A stretch of DNA of 64,000 bases from an uncultured Clostridia bacterium (GTDB lineage Bacteria; Bacillota; Clostridia; Oscillospirales; Ruminococcaceae). This document shows positions 60,179-64,000 of the stretch, piece by piece. The notes below the pieces were generated by a model. That model was not told the DNA's origin. It saw only the letters and a program-made list of their open reading frames with translations, and did no database searches. The number at the start of each line of letters is the position of its first letter. Within the stretch, counting starts at the first letter, position 1. The position numbers were made by a program, and so were the translations under genes. The stretch lies in assembly GCA_947625735.1 (NCBI GenBank), contig CANQPL010000007.1:35153-99152 (forward strand), written 5' to 3'.

Positions 60179-60781
60179 TTATATCTCAGAACGATTTTCG
60201 AGTGCTTTATAAAGTGTCACCTCATCGGCAAATTCCAGCGTACCGCCTATGGGAAGTCCGAACGCCAGTCTTGTGACCCTTACTCCAAAGGGCTTTAACA
60301 GCTTTGAGATGTACATTGCTGTCGCCTCCCCCTCTACTGTGGGATTTGTAGCCATTATCACCTCATTAATGTCCCCCTTGCTCACTCTTGCAAGCAGTTC
60401 CTTGATCCTTATCATGTCGGGTGTTATTCCCCCCAACGGCGAGATAAGACCGTGAAGAACATGGTATACGCCCTTGTACTCGTTGGTGCGTTCAAAGGCT
60501 GCCACGTCCTTTGGCGTTTCCACCACGCATATGGTAGCATGATCCCTCAGATCATTCTCACAGACGGGACACAGCTCCTTATCGGTCAGATTGCGGCAGC
60601 AGACACACTCGGTTATTGTGCTGTGCGCCCTTATAATTGCATCCGCAAATTCCCTTGCCTCCTCATCACTCATGCCTACAACAAAGTAGGCAAGCCGCTG
60701 GGCGGTTTTCATTCCGATCCCCGGAAGTCTTGCAAATTGCTCTGCAAGCAGTGTAAGAGGAAGTGCTGTACTGTTAGACAA
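60179..60781 (-). CDS. recR: Recombination protein RecR
   Basis: A 200-residue protein of RecF-pathway repair. A helix-hairpin-helix segment (FARLPGIGMKTAQRLAYFVV) is followed by the four-Cys zinc finger CVCCRNLTDKELCPVC, the Toprim domain (ICVVETPKDVAAFERTNEYK, VIMATNPTVEGEATAMYI) and a C-terminal Walker-like strand. It loads RecA with RecO. It is the last gene of dnaX-ybaB-recR. Confidence 0.97.
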   Translation of the reverse strand: MSNSTALPLTLLAEQFARLPGIGMKTAQRLAYFVVGMSDEEAREFADAIIRAHSTITECVCCRNLTDKELCPVCENDLRDHATICVVETPKDVAAFERTNEYKGVYHVLHGLISPLGGITPDMIRIKELLARVSKGDINEVIMATNPTVEGEATAMYISKLLKPFGVRVTRLAFGLPIGGTLEFADEVTLYKALENRSEI

Positions 60782-60800
60782 TCATATCACCTTTCCGATA

Positions 60801-61148
60801 TCAGAATAAGCCCGGGAAAGATACTCCGCCCGTAATTGCGCCCATGCGTGTTTCGGCAGTCTCCTCAATTTTGCTTACACACTCATTTACTGCGCTGATA
60901 ATAAGATCCTGTAGCATCTCAATATCGTCCTTATCCACTACCTCGGGAGCAATGGTAAGGCTCTGCACCTGCTTTCTGCCGTTCATGGTGATCTCTACCA
61001 TGCCGCCGCCTGCTGTGGCGGAAAAGTTCTCATTCTCGATCTCTTCCTGCACTGTTGTTATCTGCGCCTGCATCTTCTGTGCCTGCTTCATCATGCTCTG
61101 CATATTCTGAGCGCCGCCGCTCATGTTCTGTGGTAATCTTGCTTTCAT
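60801..61148 (-). CDS. YbaB/EbfC family nucleoid-associated protein
   Basis: A 115-residue DNA-binding protein: MKARLPQNMSGGAQNMQSMM, then KQAQKMQAQITTVQEEIENE, and the central VEITMNGRKQVQSLTIAPEV beta-sheet with DDIEMLQDLIISAVNE. The N-terminal Gln/Met-rich helix is usual. Position between dnaX and recR is the classic one. Confidence 0.95.
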   Translation of the reverse strand: MKARLPQNMSGGAQNMQSMMKQAQKMQAQITTVQEEIENENFSATAGGGMVEITMNGRKQVQSLTIAPEVVDKDDIEMLQDLIISAVNECVSKIEETAETRMGAITGGVSFPGLF

Positions 61149-61201
61149 TTTTAAATTACTCCTTTGATTTTTTATTGTGATCCGCCCGAACGGGCAGTTT
61201 T

Positions 61202-62833
61202 TCAGTATTCATCAGTGGGGACGCCGCCCGCTTCTGCTTTCTTTAAAAGCTCGGACAGCCTTTCCTGTGGGGACAGGTTTGCCTGCTGCTCTCCCTGTTC
61301 TGCGGAAATTCCCGTAACAAGCCTTGATTTTATTCCCGAAAAGCTCTGTCCTGTATATTCTCTTACTACACTTGCCAGCTTCTGAGAATTTTCCTTGACC
61401 TGCAAAAGTGATTTAAAGAAATTGTTCTCCGTTTCAATGAGCAGAAAGCCCTTGTAGAAATACCCTCGTGAGGCGGTAAGAGTGCCCGAAACAGAGGGAC
61501 ATATAACCTTGAAACGCTCCAGTATTTCGTTCCAGCCCTTTACGGGTACCCATTCGTCCTTGTTAACCGTACCCGTTTCAACGACCTGTTCACGGGGAAT
61601 ACGTCCTCCGCCCGTGTTCTGCCGCCCGCTCTGAGAGGGCGTTATCCCGTTTCTGAGCTGTTCTTCAAGCTGAGCCACCTTTGCGGTAAGGTATCTTATC
61701 TGCTGCTCCGAACCGCTGCTGTCAGACTGAACGGAAGCTGTCTGCTGCACAGGCAGATCGGAACACAAACGTATAACACACATCTCCATATCCGAACGCT
61801 TGGAAAGAGAACGTGTCATTCTCTCGGTACATCTGCCAAGCTCCTCCAGAATATTCAGCACTCTTTCAAGCCCTATCCTGCCCGCTATACTCTTTATCCT
61901 GTCAAGCTCAGAGGGCAGACAGGCAATAAGACCCATTCTGTCAGGTGCGCTGACGGCTATCATTATATTGCGGAACATTCCCGAAAGCTCCTCGCAGAGC
62001 CTTTGCATATCCTTTGAGCGGCTGTAAAGCCCCGAAATTACGTCAAGTCCCTCCGCAGGCTTCTTGTCAGCAATTGCTTCAACAAGGGCAAACAGGCTTT
62101 CCCTGCCTGCTATTCCCGCTGCTTCGGAAACAACATCTGTTGTGATATTCTCTGAAAATGCTATACATCTGTCTAAAATCGAAAGTGCATCTCTCATGCC
62201 TCCGTCGGCAGTTGCGGCTATAAGCTCCGCTGCTTCGGCGTCTAAGGATATATTCTCCTTTGCGGCAATTTCAAGAAGTCTTTTTGCTATATCCTCTGTG
62301 CGGATACGCATAAAATCAAATCTCTGACACCTTGAAAGTATTGTCGGCAGCACCTTGTGAAGCTCGGTTGTCGCCATGATAAATTTTACATGGTCGGGAG
62401 GTTCTTCTATTATTTTCAGAAGTGCGTTAAATGCGTCTTTTGACAGCATATGCACCTCGTCAATGATGTAGACCTTGTATCTGCACCGTTCGGGAGTGTA
62501 GACAGCTGCCTCACGAAGTTCTCTGGCATCGTTTACAGAGCCGTTTGAAGCCGCATCTATCTCGATAATATCAGAAAGGGCAGAATTATCCGCATCACGG
62601 CACAGTTCACACTGACCGCATGGATTGCCGTTTACGGGGTGTTCGCAGTTCAGCGCCTTTGCAAGTATCCTTGCACAGGTGGTCTTGCCCGTTCCTCTCG
62701 AACCGGTGAACAGGTAGGCATGAGCTGTTTTTCCGCTGATGATCTGGTTTCTGAGAGTAGCGGTAATATGGGGCTGTGAGATCACATCATCAAAGCTTAT
62801 GGGTCTGTATTTTCTGTATAACGCCTGATACAT
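61202..62833 (-). CDS. dnaX: DNA polymerase III subunits gamma/tau
   Basis: A 543-residue clamp-loader ATPase. It opens MYQALYRKYRPISFDDVISQ and has Walker A YLFTGSRGTGKTTCARILA, the zinc module CEHPVNGNPCGQCELC, Walker B YIIDEVHMLSKDAFN and sensor-1 FIMATTELHKVLPTILSRC. After domain III the tail (about 400-543) has a linker and a small C-terminal domain that should bind the alpha subunit. No programmed-frameshift signal was sought in detail. Confidence 0.97.
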   Translation of the reverse strand: MYQALYRKYRPISFDDVISQPHITATLRNQIISGKTAHAYLFTGSRGTGKTTCARILAKALNCEHPVNGNPCGQCELCRDADNSALSDIIEIDAASNGSVNDARELREAAVYTPERCRYKVYIIDEVHMLSKDAFNALLKIIEEPPDHVKFIMATTELHKVLPTILSRCQRFDFMRIRTEDIAKRLLEIAAKENISLDAEAAELIAATADGGMRDALSILDRCIAFSENITTDVVSEAAGIAGRESLFALVEAIADKKPAEGLDVISGLYSRSKDMQRLCEELSGMFRNIMIAVSAPDRMGLIACLPSELDRIKSIAGRIGLERVLNILEELGRCTERMTRSLSKRSDMEMCVIRLCSDLPVQQTASVQSDSSGSEQQIRYLTAKVAQLEEQLRNGITPSQSGRQNTGGGRIPREQVVETGTVNKDEWVPVKGWNEILERFKVICPSVSGTLTASRGYFYKGFLLIETENNFFKSLLQVKENSQKLASVVREYTGQSFSGIKSRLVTGISAEQGEQQANLSPQERLSELLKKAEAGGVPTDEY

Positions 62834-62851
62834 TTTCTCAACACCCTTTTC

Positions 62852-63766
62852 TTACCTCTGTACATTATCGGCACGGCGTGATCTGTCAGTCAGATCTCTT
62901 TCAAAAAAATCTCCCGGATAGCCGCAGGCTGTACATATCTCCCACGAATACCGTCTGTATCTTTCAAGTCCCGGAATATCCGACAAAAGTGCAAGCCTGT
63001 ACCAGTCACACGCCTCCTCGGGCTTTTGCTCCATTATGCAGACAAGCGCCATGCCGCCGTATGCAGATCCCATTTCCACACCGTATTCCATAGACCTTTT
63101 AAAGCACCCCTCTGCACTTTCGGGCTTATCTGCCGCAACATACTCCCAGCCTGCTTCATTAAAGATAAATGGAAATATCCTGTTTTTTTCCGCTTCTAAA
63201 ATAAGCTCCTCATAATATTTAATTGCTTCTGTGTTGCTTTTCGCCTCATTAAAGCTCCTTGCAGCCATAAGCATAGCTTCATTTCTCATTACACCTGCCT
63301 CTGCTGCTCTTGCAGCCGCATGACCCGCATTGGTAGGATAGCCCATACGCCTGTAGCAGATAGAGGTATAAAAATCCGTCACTCCCCGCTCTTTTTCCCG
63401 AGAACACATTTCCCCCAGTTCTCCTAAAAGCTCCAGCGCATCATTGTCCCTGCCCCCATGCATAAGCTGCACGGCATCAGTTACGATACGCCGTTTTTTG
63501 CCAAAGCTTCCGAAGCCCGTTTTAATGATCTTCTCGTCATACTCTGTAATTACGGGATCGTCAATGCCAAAAATCATGGCGGGAATTACCGATGCTCCCA
63601 CTGCGCAGAAAAGAGAAATCGCACAGAAAGACATATCCTCCGATCCGTCCTTCAAGCCGTTAACCGAAAAAACGATGCCTGCAAACAGCGCACAGAAAAG
63701 ACCTATAGGAGCCGCTCTGTCAAAACGATACCTGATCTCCGACAGCAGACTTAACAAACTTTTCAA
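62852..63766 (-). CDS. Membrane-anchored TPR-like protein
   Basis: A 304-residue protein. Two hydrophobic segments (about 20-38 and 52-72) lie near the N-terminus. The rest is helical repeats resembling TPR/Sel1: DNDALELLGELGEMCSREKE, NEAMLMAARSFNEAKSNTEA, and SAEGCFKRSMEYGVEMGSAY. The start is taken as TTG 63766 because GGGAGGGAG precedes it closely. The ATG at 63781 has no ribosome site, and the longer frame to 63901 is the SRP RNA gene. Role unknown; it lies between the SRP RNA and dnaX. Confidence 0.75.
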   Translation of the reverse strand: MKSLLSLLSEIRYRFDRAAPIGLFCALFAGIVFSVNGLKDGSEDMSFCAISLFCAVGASVIPAMIFGIDDPVITEYDEKIIKTGFGSFGKKRRIVTDAVQLMHGGRDNDALELLGELGEMCSREKERGVTDFYTSICYRRMGYPTNAGHAAARAAEAGVMRNEAMLMAARSFNEAKSNTEAIKYYEELILEAEKNRIFPFIFNEAGWEYVAADKPESAEGCFKRSMEYGVEMGSAYGGMALVCIMEQKPEEACDWYRLALLSDIPGLERYRRYSWEICTACGYPGDFFERDLTDRSRRADNVQR

Positions 63767-63786
63767 TCGGCTCCCTCCCATAAAAA

Positions 63787-63916
63787 TGATCCGACACATA
63801 GGTGTGCAGGCTTGCTGCGGCACACGAAACGTACCGCTTAATGCTGCTCGGTTCCCCGCCTGACATGGTTCACGGTGTTTTGTTGCACAGGGCCCGCACA
63901 CCTATATATCGGATCA
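63787..63916 (-). ncRNA. ffs: Signal recognition particle RNA, small bacterial type
   Basis: The minus strand holds the conserved tip GTGAACCATGTCAGGCGGGG and AACCGAGCAGCATTAAG within a long hairpin whose outer arms TGATCCGA/TCGGATCA and TAGGTGTGC/GCACACCTA pair over about 130 bases. An exact vegetative promoter precedes it and TTTTTA follows. It binds Ffh for co-translational targeting. The dnaX neighbourhood is its usual site in Firmicutes. Confidence 0.93.
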
Positions 63917-63935
63917 ATATCCTCATAGTAATTAT

Positions 63936-63964
63936 ATTATATCACACTTTTTCTCAAATTGCAA
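63936..63964 (-). promoter_or_regulatory. Promoter for the SRP RNA
   Basis: Minus-strand TTGCAA (63959-63964) and TATAAT (63936-63941), 17-base spacer; start of transcription expected about 63929. Confidence 0.83.
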
Positions 63965-64000
63965 TAGTTTTTGAAAATTTTTTTTGAAAATTTAAGAAAA

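Noticed and set aside
63782..63901. N-terminal extension of the TPR protein frame (about 40 extra residues with HREPCQAG and similar)
   Set aside because: This stretch is the SRP RNA gene on the same strand; its conserved tip and outer stem are clear. The protein has a good ribosome site only at 63766.

Overview
The window reads as ordinary chromosome of a low-to-mid G+C Gram-positive anaerobe of the class Clostridia, most like Ruminococcus and its relatives (Oscillospiraceae). This is an inference from several things seen together: the sporulation genes spoIIR and a spoIID-like gene, class B sortases, Thr-rich linkers, GH5/GH27/GH43 glycosidases, an EpsG-type membrane protein, and a small SRP RNA beside dnaX. 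Most promoters I could place are vegetative, with TTGACA-like and TATAAT-like boxes exactly 17 bases apart.

Layout. 1-2635 (minus): start of nusA, rimP, and a chemotaxis receptor. 2907-6042: a cysteine desulfurase, a frameshifted NYN-domain gene and thiI (tRNA thiolation). 6318-7145: an AraC-type HTH fused to a GGDEF domain. 7436-15579: one long plus-strand cluster of four consecutive class B sortases, a SpoIID-like protein and a pyrimidine-nucleoside phosphorylase. 15698-20963: a CPBP protease, an orphan MazF, a 38-residue Cys/Asn-rich membrane peptide, citrate synthase, and an alpha-galactosidase with a small zinc-binding protein. 21129-23178: a WYL regulator, a RidA-like protein and a GyrI-like protein. 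23234-27411: tRNA-Arg, spoIIR, a large coiled-coil protein, a secreted protein and rpmB.

27605-32375 is a cell-surface block: EpsG-like membrane protein, lipoprotein CE4 deacetylase, wall-binding-repeat protein. 32702-34793 is a two-gene ABC exporter. 34988-37822 pairs a solute-binding lipoprotein that has no permease with a diguanylate cyclase. 38322-43949 holds pyrB with a PyrI-like zinc tail, then lon, engB and lysA. 44361-47666 holds a secreted Ig-like protein with a new-looking repeat, divergent from a DUF3783 gene and a PHP phosphoesterase. 47770-48966: tRNA-Gly, flavodoxin, MarR regulator. 49355-53718 (minus) is a hemicellulose/galactomannan operon (GH5, GH43, GH27) beneath a DtxR-type gene. 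53918-57288 (minus): two UBA-like membrane proteins, a two-component system and thioredoxin. 57602-59581 is a sensory diguanylate cyclase. The end carries two tRNA-Gln genes, recR, ybaB, dnaX, a TPR membrane protein and the SRP RNA.

The least expected features are non-coding. (a) A ~150 bp element, sharing a perfect 42-base core, sits just after the stop codons of two different diguanylate cyclase genes (37911-38055 and, inverted, 59606-59767). Each copy is bracketed by a direct duplication of the gene's own 3' end. (b) A composite repeat of 25-bp G+C-rich units plus AGTGACCCGGTAAC motifs occurs at 32470-32590 and, inverted, at 49118-49380. It supplies the last codons of the GH27 gene. (c) Two 16-bp palindromes spaced 21 bp apart overlap a promoter at 46499. 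Among proteins, the four-sortase cluster with no visible substrate, the repeat protein at 44361-46394 and the Cys/Asn-rich peptide at 17684 most deserve follow-up.
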